A stretch of 64,000 bases of DNA from Oscheius onirici (Eukaryota > Nematoda > Chromadorea > Rhabditida > Rhabditidae), in assembly GCA_932521025.1 (NCBI GenBank), contig OW051469.1, positions 4,104,398 to 4,168,397 of the forward strand, written 5' to 3'. The translations under genes and the position numbers were made by a program. Positions 23,601-34,696 of the stretch are shown in pieces. The notes below the pieces were generated by a model, which saw only the letters and a list, made by a program, of their open reading frames with translations, was not told the DNA's origin and made no database searches. The first letter of the stretch is position 1; each line of letters starts with the position of its first letter.

Positions 23601-26600
23601 CTTCAGGATTTGGCACTCGCTAAACGCCTATCAGATCTGTCGCGTCGGAGAGAATGGAGCTATTTATGGACTGCAGCAAGAGCTGGAAGAGCGAGAATGT
23701 ACGGCCAAACGATTCGACACCAGTCTCGGAATGATGCAGCTTCTCAGCGAGCTCTTCTCCCACGGGTAAGAGCTTTTTTTTATGTGGATTTATAGCAACT
23801 CCTAATATTATTTCCAGTCTCACCTATAACTTTGCATAGCCCTTCCGAAAACGTCGCGTTTCCATGCACACAACATCCTCCACGGTTTTGTAATTTTGAA
23901 CGCAAAAAAAACGAAAAACAAAAACAAAACTTCATTGATGTGGTTATATCGCAAGTTTTATTTTCAGTTCTGTTCCCGACTATGCCTCCCCCTATATCCA
24001 CTTCCTCACCAAGTCGGTCCTTTCTCAGATGGGAACGAGATCTTACGAGGACGTCCATCAGTTGGTAAGTAATCTTTGTTCCTAACAAAAAACAACACAA
24101 AATTAAGTATCATAATGTCCCGAATTGTTGTTCGGAATATACACTTTGTCTGTATCAATGGGGTTCTTGATCTCTTTGCTGAAAAGAGTCACGCCGGTCA
24201 GACGAGTAGGGACGTTCATTGACAAGAGAAGCGGCAAAATCTCCCTTTCTCCACGACTCCCGCTCAAAATGTGGAAAAGAACAGCGGCTTCGGGGTCTTT
24301 GGCCCCGGCAAACTCGATCAGACTCTTGGCTGCGGTAAAGGCGTCTTCCAGGGAGTCGCCGTAGATTGGAGCAAGCTATATTTTTGTTTATTTCAATCTT
24401 TATAACTGACTTTAAACATGTGGCTCTTTTTGGTAGAGGTGGGAGTGATTCCAGCCACAGCTGCAATTTCGCCAGTCTCGTCGAAAAGGACGTTTCCGGC
24501 TGTGAAGGGAAGGTCGAGGTAGAATCTTAACATTTTAAAGTGAGAGATTCTTAGTTTTGAGCCGTTTTCTTCCATTTTTCACAATTCTCGAAAAATTCAC
24601 CGTTTCAAAAAGTCGGATCGATCTTTCCCAGTCACCTTTCTGTCAAAGTCCAAAAATCTGCCAAATTCTTCGGAAGACAAGTCCCGAATCGGCTTAACTT
24701 TACGCTTCTGGAAGGTTATTATGTGGTTTCTTCACCCCTAAACGTACGTTCAAATGCTTCTTGGAAATATCCAAAATTTGACGCCAGGGAACGTTGAATT
24801 CGTTCAGAGTGGGTCCAACCACAGGAGTGTCTCTCGACTTGTACATTTCCGTCTTTTCCGGCACTAAAATTTGTTTGTGACCTTTCAATAAGTATATTTT
24901 ACCCGCTCTGAGTCCAATAGTATAGTCCTTGGGCATTTTTTCGATGGCTCGTTTCCAGACGACGGATCCGATGCCCTTGCCACGTAGCTCCTCGCGCAAC
25001 AGGTAGAAGCCAATGAAGGCAATGTTATTATACTCGTTCCAGACGACGCAGCCGAGAAAATTGCCTTCTGGAATTGGGAATCTGTTTAATTTTTACAAAA
25101 TAGAAAATTAGTTTTCACGTCTGCCGTTGAAACAGTTATAGGTTCCTCGATTGTGAAAAGCTATAATTTGCAAGAATTTCGAGGCCCAACTCGTGTGAAC
25201 CCAAATAGATCAAATCGGCCAACTATGGAAAAAAAATCCGATTTCACGATTGACGTCTCACATCTTTGAAACTAAAAAAAAGGTGGAAATTGCCTAAAAT
25301 ACGCAAACTAGGAACAAAAGCATGATGGGTATCCAACCCTAGAACTGTCTTATTTCTGTTTTCCTATTTTCCGACTAAAAAAGACTCGCCCTTATCCTTG
25401 GCGACAACCGATCTTGTCGACGCGAGAATTGGCGTCAACTCCATGACGGAATGGTCGTCCGATTTCCATCCCTCACTTTCCACAATCTGGCGAAACTGTT
25501 TCCATGCCTTATCCTCTGGTTTTATGTCAATTTCGACAACAAAATCTTGTCCAGACATTTCTGAAAAAGAGTTGGAGAGGACAATAAAAAGACGAGTGGT
25601 CTGCGCCAATCAAACAATTCAAAAGCGTCCGAGGTCTGTCTGGAGCGGGGTTATCTCTTTTCGGGGGAGACTGATAAGACACTGATTTTTTGCTAATAAA
25701 TAAAATGTAATATCATTTTCAGTGGGAAATCGCGGATAATGCTCTGAACGCCGTCTATGCTCTCGTCCGCCACGGATACACGGATGCGCGAGCCGTGTTG
25801 CAAAAGGATCAACACGTCCAGCTGCTGGTTCAACTTCTCAACGATACACCCGTCTTCAGAGCTGTAAGTTTTAGTTTTTAGCTGTATTTTTTGTTGAAGG
25901 GTTGAACCGTATTTTATGTCCTTTCGTAGTTTTTACGTCCTTTTTCTAGATTTGTTCGATTCTGCTCGAAGATTGCGATGGCTACGTCAACCCGGCGGCC
26001 GGAGTTACCTTTCGGCTCTCTCAGAAGACAGCCTTTTCCGCCCTGCGACTTCTTTCTCGTAAGTTTTTGTCTAATTTTACTGAAGAGAATCTTTTAGTAG
26101 CAATTTCGCGTCACTCACAGCTCCGAGCCGCCGTCCGTGCCGCCAATTCGGACATTATTGTGGCGAATATTCAGTCGATGCTCTTGACGGCTCTGCGGAA
26201 CAACGAGTGCATGTTGGACGTCCTTTTTCTATATTTGGATCAGGTCAACGAGCTGCCCCATCATGCCTACTTTGCGGCCAGTTTACTCAGAGAACTCTGT
26301 GCTGTCAAGCCGTCTCTTCAAAAGGTACCTTTATCAAAGTTTCTACAGATTGTCCAGTTGCTCCATCAAAAGTGCAATCACTGCAAGACCTATTGCACTG
26401 CCCCAGCCCTTTTTTTGACGTTTTTAACTCATTCCAAACCATTTTCAAAAGATTCAGTATGAAAACTACCCCAAGAACATATTTTCTATAAAAAAGCACT
26501 TTCTAAAGACGCCATTTTCAGACAATAACGGAACTTCTGAAGCTGCGAACGCGAAATGGACTCGCTGGAATGCCGATGTCGGCCGTCTCGAAAGTTCTCG

Positions 26601-29600
26601 ACTTCAGCAAAATCGAGTATCCCATCGACGATATCATCAAGTCCGACGCCGATGCCGCAGATCCCGTTCGCTGTCGCGGAGAGACAGCCCGAATCCTGCT
26701 CGAAATTTTCTGCGACGCCGTCGACACGGATCCCTCGACAACAAACATCTGCTTCCTTTTGATGGGATTCCAGCAAAATGCTCAAGGACAGCTCTTTCCT
26801 AACGGTTTAAATGTATTTTTTTCTTGTTAAAAAGATATTTTAGCCGGCCGTCGAACCGGATTCCATAACATTGTCGAGGTTTTGGAGCAGTTCAGTCTCG
26901 AAGATCCGCTCTCAGCTCCGTTTTCGGCACTCATTGAACCGGCTTTCCGACTTCTGGTAAACCTTTTGCTGTCTTGTGCAAGCCATTTCATTCACAGAAG
27001 CGTCTAACTTCGGTCGACTGTGCCCATTCGGTAGCAGTTCTTCGCCACCTGCGATGCACAGATTTTGTCGTGAAAATCATCGAGTCCGGCAATCCTCTCC
27101 ACTGTATGAATCAAGTCAGTTGTTTCTCTATTTCTTTATAAAAAAAAGCCTCTTCAGTTTGATGTCGAAGAAACGCCGACCCACTATTCGTTGAGTCGAA
27201 TGATCGTCGGCTCGATCCTGCATCTGGCAGCCATTGAAATTTCGACGCTGTTGAAGAGCGGTCACATCGAGACGCCGAAACGTCTATATTCCAAACTTTT
27301 CGAGGCAATTGAGACGGAAGAAGCCGAGGAACAGGGCAATTCTAACATTTTGTTCAGGTTATTTCGTTTTTTTAGCCCTTTAAAAAAGATTTTAGCTGTC
27401 TGCACAGTAACAGGAGTCTCGGAGCCACAGAAGTCGATTTCATCACGCTGGATCACTTCAATTCGCACAAACTTCAACTGGTTTGTCTTTTTTTCGTAGA
27501 ATTTGAATAGAAATCGGAAAAATACCGTATTTATTCGTTCCGAGACCCATGAAGATCCAACAATTTACCAAAAAGATTTGGCGAGGAGGGGAACCGAACC
27601 CTGGTCGATTGGCTCAAAGTAGCGCCTCTTTTCAATACACTAAAGTTTTAAATTAAAGAAATAAAAAAACCAAGATTTCCGAAGATTTTAAGATTTCCGA
27701 AAAGTGCAAATCGACGACGTCCTTCGGCACACCACAATATGACATCAAGAATCTGCACGATCTGCTCAAGAGGGAAATTATGTCGACCCAGAACGAAAGT
27801 ACCATCGTTATCATTGTAGAAAAGGCTCGTTTTCTCCATTTATTAACTTATTAAAAAGTTCAGGAAATGATGAAGGTTCTGGAGTACTTTACGGATCTGA
27901 ACAGCAATCTGCTGCTTCGCGGAGCCATCGATTCGCTCGTGAGCGGCTGTACGGCTCTTTTGAACGTGATCGCCGTCTTTTCGCCTGTTCCCTTCTTTTC
28001 CCTCGACGTCCAGCTCGATCTTCTTTGCGATGCCGCCTTCTCCGTCATCGAGTTCACGAGTACCAGCACTGACAAAACGGCTCTTCCACTGAGTGCTACT
28101 CTTCAACGACTCGTCAAGACTATCAGCTTGATTGTCAAGGAACAGCATACTGATGTAAGTTTAGGATATTTTTACAATAAATGTCAGGATTTGAAAAAGA
28201 CGATGTGAAACTCGTTCCATTGGCTTAGAAATGAAATAATAAACCAAAGCGCTCTTTTATGTTTGCATCCTAAATCGACTAAACCTAGGTAGAGGACGAA
28301 AAGTCGAACACTGCAATACGTAAACTTGTACTTCTTTACTGGGCCTAATGCAATGGGTCTGCAGAGAATATGCCGCAGGTCCATTCTTTAGATGATTTTC
28401 TTAAAAGCACTTAAATTTTCAGGAATCCGATCTACGCAGCATAATGGGCCGAATTCTGGTGCCGCTTCTGGAACTGATGGTCTTGCCTCTTGAACGACCC
28501 TTCCAAAGCAAGGTGGCCCTCTACGAAAGCGCTCGTCTCTGTCTGAAGACGTGTAGTCAGGTGGAAAGAGAAGCCGCCCCATCTTCCGACTGGCTCGAAG
28601 AGAAGATTCCCGCCGTCGATCGAGGAGACGTCATCCTGACCGCCGTTGACCGTCTGGCCCACGATCTGAACCAGCGAATTGTCACAGATACCTCGGATAT
28701 GACTCTCGATCTCAAGGTAATTCTTTTTAGCTTTAAAAAGGGCAAATTCATTCATATGACACGAGCTAAAGGTTTTCCATAAGTTTCGATAAGCAAGTCG
28801 GAAACGTTATCTAGCGATTTCTTCGAGTACGGTAGATGGACGAGGCTGGCACTAGGGGACACTGTCCTCTCCATTTTGTGCTAAAAACCACTTAAAATTG
28901 TAGAAATCTTAACGTACCGTCTCAAGAGTCTGTGTCTGCGCTTCAACGGCCGCATGATCCTTTCTAGACACTGCCAGAAGCTCCCTTTTGTCGTCAGTAT
29001 GCAAAATTCCCAGAGTGGTGAAATGGTTGAATGGATAGTCGTCCATTGTCGCTTCTTGGAAAGTGTCCACGCTGGCCATCTGACTAGGGTTGTTTCCACT
29101 AGAAAAAGTTCACTTTTTTGATATTAAAACTGACCGTAGCGGAGCATACATTCTTCCCGGAAGCCAGTAGGCTCGAGAGAGTTTGGTATGGAGGAGATTT
29201 ATGAAGAGGGAGATGAGAGTCAATCCAATTAGAATGTAGATGAACATTAGGAACAAGACTAGGAGGTCGTCTGAAATATTTGAATAAAACGTATTACAAT
29301 CGATGGGAAACTTGAGTTTGTTCAACATAAAAGTTTCTCAAAGCATTTGTTCAAAAAATGGCCCAGATCCCTCTGACACGCGAGCAATGAAGATTTGTCA
29401 GCCAATTTGAACACTCACCACTTTATTTGGTTCTTAATTGTAAGATTTTGTCCGTTACATTACAATACCCAGCAAAGAACCAAACGTGGCCTTAACTTGA
29501 AACGTTTGCTCATATTTCCTCTTTAGATCCACTAGCCGTTTATCATTTTGTTTAAGCTATAAATCGAGTTTCTACTCACTCTGCGGTTCGACATCCGTCG

Positions 29601-31871
29601 TCCCGATCGTCGTCAACGAGTTAAAAATAAAGTAGAAGACCATGGAGTAGGACAGTGTCGGCATCGTGTACCGCAACATAAAGCATCCAAATGTAATCCA
29701 GCCAATAATTGAAAAGACGGCGATTGTGACCGGAATGGAGAGAAGTCTCTCCGTGTCGTGAAGCCTATAATCTTCGGTGAAACGTCTCTCTCCTTGGAGT
29801 TTTCTCTCCAGTTCGTACTCGTCGACTGGCCGGATAGTACAAAATCTGAAGGCTGCCCAGACTTTTTCTGGAATATTTTTTGCGGTTTTTTTCCTCAAAA
29901 TCATACCTAAAACTATGCAGGGAAAATTCATGAGCTTGGCTATTAGGTAGGAGAGATCTTTGATGACGATCATCGTGAAAGGAATTCCCACGATGCTGAT
30001 CAGAATCGACAAAATTCTGCCCCTTTCCGTGACGGGGTATATATGCCCGTAGCCGATTGTTGTGACGGTGGAAAAGGCCTAAAAATGTTCGTGTTGACTC
30101 ACGAAAACCCTACAAAAATGACGGAATTGGGCAAATCTACTGGCAGCTGTGGCATTGGTGGCCGAAGCTTGACGACACTCTCGTAGGCCGTCAGTCGATG
30201 GTTCAGAATCTGGGTCAAGTACTGACTCTTCTGGTCGTGAATGTATAGTAAAAGTTTGGTGTTGTTGAAAATTTCGGGCAGAATCTGGCTCCGGATGAAA
30301 CTGGAAAAAGTTTGGTTGGGATAAAATGGACACTCACGAATTCCGTTCCCTCGCTATCTGACTGTGCCAACTTCTCCGAAACTTTGAAGAGTTGACAGAC
30401 TCCGCCAGGTAGAATAGGTAGCCGGAACCAATTATGAACAGAATGTAGGATATGAAGAGGGTAAAGTGACCGAGGCTGAAATTATGGGGGTTTCACTTTT
30501 CTGTGCTTAGCATTGTTTAAAACGATTGTATCACTAGTTTTCAGCCCTTTGTAACTACAAATGCTGGTAAAGAAAACTTGCCTGTATCTGATGTAGAAGT
30601 GCTTCAATCCCACTAGGAATCTGATAGCCAAAGAGTTGGATAAACACATGTTGTTGTTTTGAGCAAGAGAAGCAGAAAGATAAAGATGTCCGATGTCAAG
30701 GAAATGCCGGCTGGCTCTCCCTCTAATGTACGAGAGTCTCTGGCTTCTTCGCGACCGCTCCCCAGAGATTTAGAGGTCATCTATCATCTGACAGATGACA
30801 CTCGATTTTACAAGATATTTTCAGATTCACCCGCTCCTCTTCCTGGGAGATCTGCTCCGTGAGGACTCAAATGGCTCAAAGAAGGTGGCCAGCTTCTTTT
30901 CCAAGTCCGGAATGCCGCGATATCTGGTCGACATGCTGGCTCAGCTGAATATCGACTGGGTGGCTCTGTCCAGAAGAGATCATCAGGCACAAATTCAATT
31001 CAAGGCCTTCAACAGCATTTTGGTTCGTTGAGATTTTTTTTTTGAAAAAGATGTGATCAATAACTTACCACTTTATCACTTTGAGGCATGATTTTGCCCA
31101 CAGATCTCGAAATGACAAGCTGTCTCTAATTCATTTTTGCTCTTTCTACTCCTATTTCAGATGGTTCTTATCCGAATGTCTCTCACGGATCCCGGCTGGA
31201 ATGCCCTCTCGCAACTCGGCGTCCTCGAAGTCGTCGCCCATCTTCCAGTCCTCCAGAATCCGCCAAAAGAGATCTTCCTCAATCCGAAGAGCATCGAAAA
31301 GAAGGCCAGTCCGGCCAATTCCTACGCTCAAGCCGTCGACCTGCTCGTCCATCTCTGTCTGACACTGTGCTCAAAGCCCAAATGGAAGAGGCTTTCCTTC
31401 AAGGTGAAATAGACTTTTTAGCTGAAAAAAGTAGACAAAATTCAGGCTCTGGACGTGGTCAGAAGTCTGGCAGATCTACTGAGTCAGCTGATGAGAGCTG
31501 AAGTCAAGTGCGATCTAGTGGCTCATTCGGCTGATCTCATTCATCATATCTGGCAGTCTGGTTGGTCTTTTTTTCATTGTTTTGCAAATAAAAAAACTTG
31601 CAAACTCGATAAAATCACCGATGGAAATGACGAAAATAATGCTACTTTTTCCGTACAAGCTACTCAGATGAAAAAAATCGTCGTTTCCCTCTAAAAAACT
31701 AAGCTTCCAGACGAGGACTCGAAGAAGCCAATCGAATCTGAGCCCGTCCTGAACGCTCTCCGTAAACTGAAAGAGCCGAAGGAGCCTCTTCCAGTCGAGT
31801 CCGTCAATAGAAAAGTCGACTTCGTTGCCCCGACTCTCCTGAAGAATCTTTTCCCTTCCCTTCGAACCTAA
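20655..31871 (+). CDS. Inner-ring nucleoporin Nup205/Nup192
   Basis: Large alpha-solenoid scaffold of the nuclear pore inner ring (NPP-3 in C. elegans). About 27 exons, beginning 20655-20789, 21024-21281, 21324-21419; the last is about 31711-31871. Family landmarks align in order with the vertebrate protein: SLPRGLLAVVCYYDY, ELAGLISWITLARKI, WHSLNAYQICRVGENGAI, TRSYEDVHQLWEIADNALNAV, MPMSAVSKVLDFSKIEYP, VALYESARLCLKTCSQVERE, and FFSKSGMPRYLVDMLAQL. The chain, about 1,600 residues, ends VDFVAPTLLKNLFPSLRT and seems to lack the last few hundred residues of the human protein. Three introns are unusual: 22218-22668, 24065-25722 and 28716-30824 carry antisense genes or gene fragments. Confidence 0.9.
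22260..22423 (-). pseudogene. 5' fragment of an adenylate-kinase-like gene
   Basis: Antisense within a nucleoporin intron. A minus-strand ATG followed by GTAAGT lies at about 22421; after TTTACAG an exon reads LTRAKVPIFFVVLGPGSGKGTQ and ends at a GT donor. The GPGSGKGTQ P-loop and its position match adenylate kinase 1 (IIFVVGGPGSGKGTQ); UMP-CMP kinase is the alternative. The two pieces do not join in frame, and the host exon follows directly, so the rest of the kinase is absent. Confidence 0.55.
22490..22607 (-). pseudogene. 3' fragment of an SGF29-like gene
   Basis: Antisense, just upstream of the kinase fragment in the same intron. After CATTTTAG an exon reads ASFKVIQQHRVHD, YAVLFEDQTSYQ and ends GNRQ-stop at 22490. 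The VLFED-TSY motif near a C-terminus matches the tandem-Tudor end of SAGA subunit SGF29. Upstream exons are missing because the nucleoporin exon begins at 22669. The match is by eye, so identity is moderate. Confidence 0.45.
24103..25558 (-). CDS. GNAT-fold acetyltransferase-like protein, nested gene
   Basis: Complete antisense gene within nucleoporin intron 24065-25722. The start MSGQDFVVEIDIKPED follows CTTTTTCAGAA, a good trans-splice acceptor. The GNAT core reads GNFLGCVVWNEYNNIAFIGFY then LLREELRGKGIGSVVWKRAI, whose RGKGIGS loop binds acetyl-CoA in the family. The second half (TPVVGPTLNEFNVPW, SSEEFGRFLDFDRKV, FYLDLPFTAGNVLFDETGE, LAPIYGDSLEDAFTAAKSLI) matches the C-terminal region of nematode GNAT/DUF1248 proteins. 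The substrate is unknown. Exons between 25081 and 25390 are not cleanly resolved. The stop is TAA at 24103. Confidence 0.8.
28909..30649 (-). CDS. Two-pore-domain potassium channel (TWK family), nested gene
   Basis: Four-helix, two-pore potassium leak channel, antisense within nucleoporin intron 28716-30824. The start is MCLSNSLAIRFL at 30649. Exon 1 ends with a GC donor (ACAG|GCAAGT) and joins in phase to TM1 (LGHFTLFISYILFIIGSGYLFYLAE-like). The first pore reads AFSTVTTIGYGHIYP with a canonical filter; TM2 and TM3 follow; the second pore reads LTTIGTTDVEPQ, lacking the second filter glycine. TM4 is LMFIYILIGLTLISLFI. The cytoplasmic tail ends AQTQTLETVR. Only one nucleoporin intron surrounds the entire gene. 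Confidence 0.88.
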
Positions 31872-32141
31872 CTCCGGTGTTCTTCTTCTTGTTGAATCAA
31901 TTTATCATGTTTCTTCCCTATATTACGTGTAAGTGTTGATTAAAGATATTTCTGCAGATTTTTCTTATTTTCAGTTCATTTTTCTTGGTTTCTGGCCCTC
32001 TTTCCTATCTCTTTTCTTTCTCTGGTCCCGTCGCGAAAAAAGCACGCTCGGCCCAAAATTATGCGGCAGGGGAAGGAGGAGAGGCTTCAGCCCTCCTCGT
32101 TCTGCCTCAATACTTTCCTATTTTCTAGTTTAGAACGAAAA

Positions 32142-34476
32142 ATGGCTGACGACGAATATTCGCGTTCTTCGGCAGGAGACGATGATTTTGACGAGCCGGA
32201 GGAGGACAATGGCATCGATAATGAAGGTAAGGGATTTGTTTTACTTTTAATCTCAATTTACAGGCACTCTGGATGAGGAAGAAGCTCTCGACGAGGATGA
32301 TTACAGCAACGAGTTGAAAGGTACGCAGTTTTACTGAATTTATTCGAGACTTTTGCTTTGAAAGTTTGTCACACTGGCAAAAGATGTCTAAAAGAAAATG
32401 ACAGTGTCCTTGAACAACTAATTCGAAGCCTTAATCAAAACCTAATAGAAATCTCCGTGGAGAGTTCTATTTTTAGCAAAAAAAAATGCTCCAATTTGAA
32501 AAGAGCTCATAAAAATGGCTTCTGTTTCTGACATAAAGGTTTACTGTAGCCAGAATCTCGTTTGAAGCAATTAGGAAGTTTTTTTTAAAGCGATTTGACG
32601 AATACGGTTCTAAAATAAGCACTTACTGCGTCTTTAGCGAACATTTCTTTTATTTTTGTCGCTTTGTAGAGGATGTAAGTGTGTAAGTTTACCGAAACTG
32701 AACAGAAGCTAGCTTAGATGTGCTAGAACATTGCGCTTGCCGCCCTAAAAACTGTTTATTCGGTATTCAAGGTAGTTCACCTGACCGAGATCACATCCGA
32801 AGAGTAGAGGGGTCTTGGAGTGATGATGAGCGCGTTGAATGATCAGGGTTGCTCAAGCTACGGGATCCGCTGGACAGGCTAGGCTGGCGAGAGATGCCAG
32901 GGTAGACTACCTTCGTCTACTACCACCCGGGATTGAACTTGCGATCCCTTTCTTCATAGACTGTCATCCTATCCACTTGACTATCCGGGTCCTTGCCCTA
33001 GGGTTTCAGCCTATTTTATCATGGAAATTCTATTCCGAACCAACTAAATTTTATCTCAAATTTTCAGATCTCGAAGAGGAAGGTGAAATGGACATTGAGG
33101 AGCTTCGTCGTCGCTACAATTTTCCTTTCGCCGTTGCTCTTAGCTCTGACATGGCAAATTTTCCCCGTTTTTTTTTCATTTTAGCACCATTTTAGCACAG
33201 CGAAGGCTGTAGCAGCAGCTACGACGAGGTAGCTCGAAACCCGCTTCTGGCCGAGGACGAGGAGGAAGACGACAAGGACTACATTCCCTCCGATCCCTAT
33301 CGAAAGGAGATTCGCGTGGACGAAGACCTCTATCAGGCCAAAATTCCGGAGTTCGGCTCGCCGATTTGTGATCACCCGGTAGCTGAGCCGCTCTGGGCCC
33401 CTTCCGACAAGCTGACGGACGAGGAAATTAACAGCTTTGTCCAGAGAATTGTCGAAATTCGCGGCAGTCTGCCCATCCATGTCCCTGATATCCAGTACAG
33501 TTTGACCCGCGACGACGAGGACTCGCTCTGTGCCCTCTATCGTGCCAATTACGACGTTAGGAAAGCTGAGGTTTGTCTTTTTTAAGAATATTTTGTACCA
33601 TTCGAACATTTAGGAGAGCTACCCGTTCCCAAAAGTGAACCAGCCTGTGCGATCGGTTAGACCGGAGGCTTTAGAATGGGACACTCGAGAACAGGACGCT
33701 TTTGAAGAGGCTTTCAGCAAAGTTGGAAAGGATTTCAATCAAATAAGATATATTGGAAACGTAGGTTCTTTTTCTTCGTTTTGAAGCCTGTTATTCAATG
33801 GAAGTCGTTACCGTAACCAATTTTTTTCCGGAGAGAGAACCGATCTATTACGGAAACGTAGGATAGCCAGAAATACTCGTTCGTGCTGTCTCGCCAGGAA
33901 ACAAGCGATTACGACATTGATCTTGATTTATTGAACTAACCAGGGTTTCATAGGCAGATTCTCAAATTGTCTGAAATTCCGCTTTCTAGCTCACATTTCT
34001 AGTTATTTCGATGTCAAAGCACTATGGAGAGAAGGGCACAAAAGTTCACTAAACGCTTACTGGTAACCTGAAATTTTGACAGAAACTGGTATGTTGCACG
34101 ACAAAAAGTACCCAGCAAACGGTTTTTGCAAGTTTTGTCAAACATATGCGGTATTTGATGTAGGAAACCTTTCGAAGCTGAATTTTCACAAAAACTAGTT
34201 ATGCTTTTCAGCTCGACTACCGTCCCATCGGCGAACTGATCGACTATTACTACAAGTGGAAGAAGACCGATAGGTGAGTCTCCAATTTCTCTCCTTTCAC
34301 AAACAGTTCAATTCAGATACCGAAAGTTCAAGCTGGAGCAGATTCGCAAGGCTTCCGACGACGAATATCGCCAGTTTGCCGAAAGACTCCTGTCTACCTC
34401 ACCGCCTCCGGCCAAAAAGATCTATCTCGACCATCCAGATCACTTCAATCCGCATCCCCAGCCGGGGACTCCTTAG
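32142..34476 (+). CDS. MIER-type ELM2-SANT transcriptional corepressor
   Basis: Nuclear protein of the mesoderm-induction-early-response group, expected to recruit class I histone deacetylase through its ELM2-SANT module. An acidic N-terminus (EPEEDNGIDNEG) leads to EEEGEMDIEELRRRYNFP, the MIER hallmark. The ELM2 core reads RKEIRVDEDLYQAKIPEF, and the SANT domain reads LEWDTREQDAFEEAFSKVGKDF, NQIRYIGN and GELIDYYYKWKKTDRYRKF. It is shorter than vertebrate MIER1, ending PHPQPGTP. It starts 270 bp after the nucleoporin stop in the same direction, so an operon is possible. Intron 32321-33067 carries a SINE-like repeat. Confidence 0.88.
32750..32998 (-). mobile_element. tRNA-derived SINE-like repeat
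   Basis: On the minus strand, starting GGACCCGGATAGTCAAGTGG, the sequence carries a good box A (TAGTCAAGTGG) and, about 40 nt on, a box B (AAGTTCAATCCC) followed by CGGGT pairing with the start. A further 170 bp or so of unrelated body follows, as in a tRNA-headed SINE. It sits antisense in a MIER intron. The 3' boundary is uncertain; only one copy is seen here, so an isolated tRNA relic remains possible. Confidence 0.55.
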
Positions 34477-34696
34477 GTTCATTTTTCGCTTTACTATCTC
34501 TCCCAAAAAGGTCTCAATTACGTTCTCATTTCTCTCTGTACCCGCGTGATATCTGAATAACAACCTCTATTCTCTTTGTACAATTCAGCTCCTTTTCAGT
34601 TGTCTACGCTTATGAAAATTGACCAGATTCATTTCATTTTGTTCATTTGGGGACCAAGAATTGACGTAGGGAGAATCACAAGGGAAAACTCAAAAA

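Noticed and set aside
27560-27640. tRNA-like T-arm in a nucleoporin intron
   Set aside because: AGGGTTCGGTTCCCC resembles a T-arm on the minus strand, but the stem has mismatches and no D-arm or anticodon stem can be drawn.
30659-30862. Short plus-strand frame starting MSKRSRK just before a nucleoporin exon
   Set aside because: It crosses a clear TATTTTCAG acceptor; the downstream part is the nucleoporin exon in another frame.
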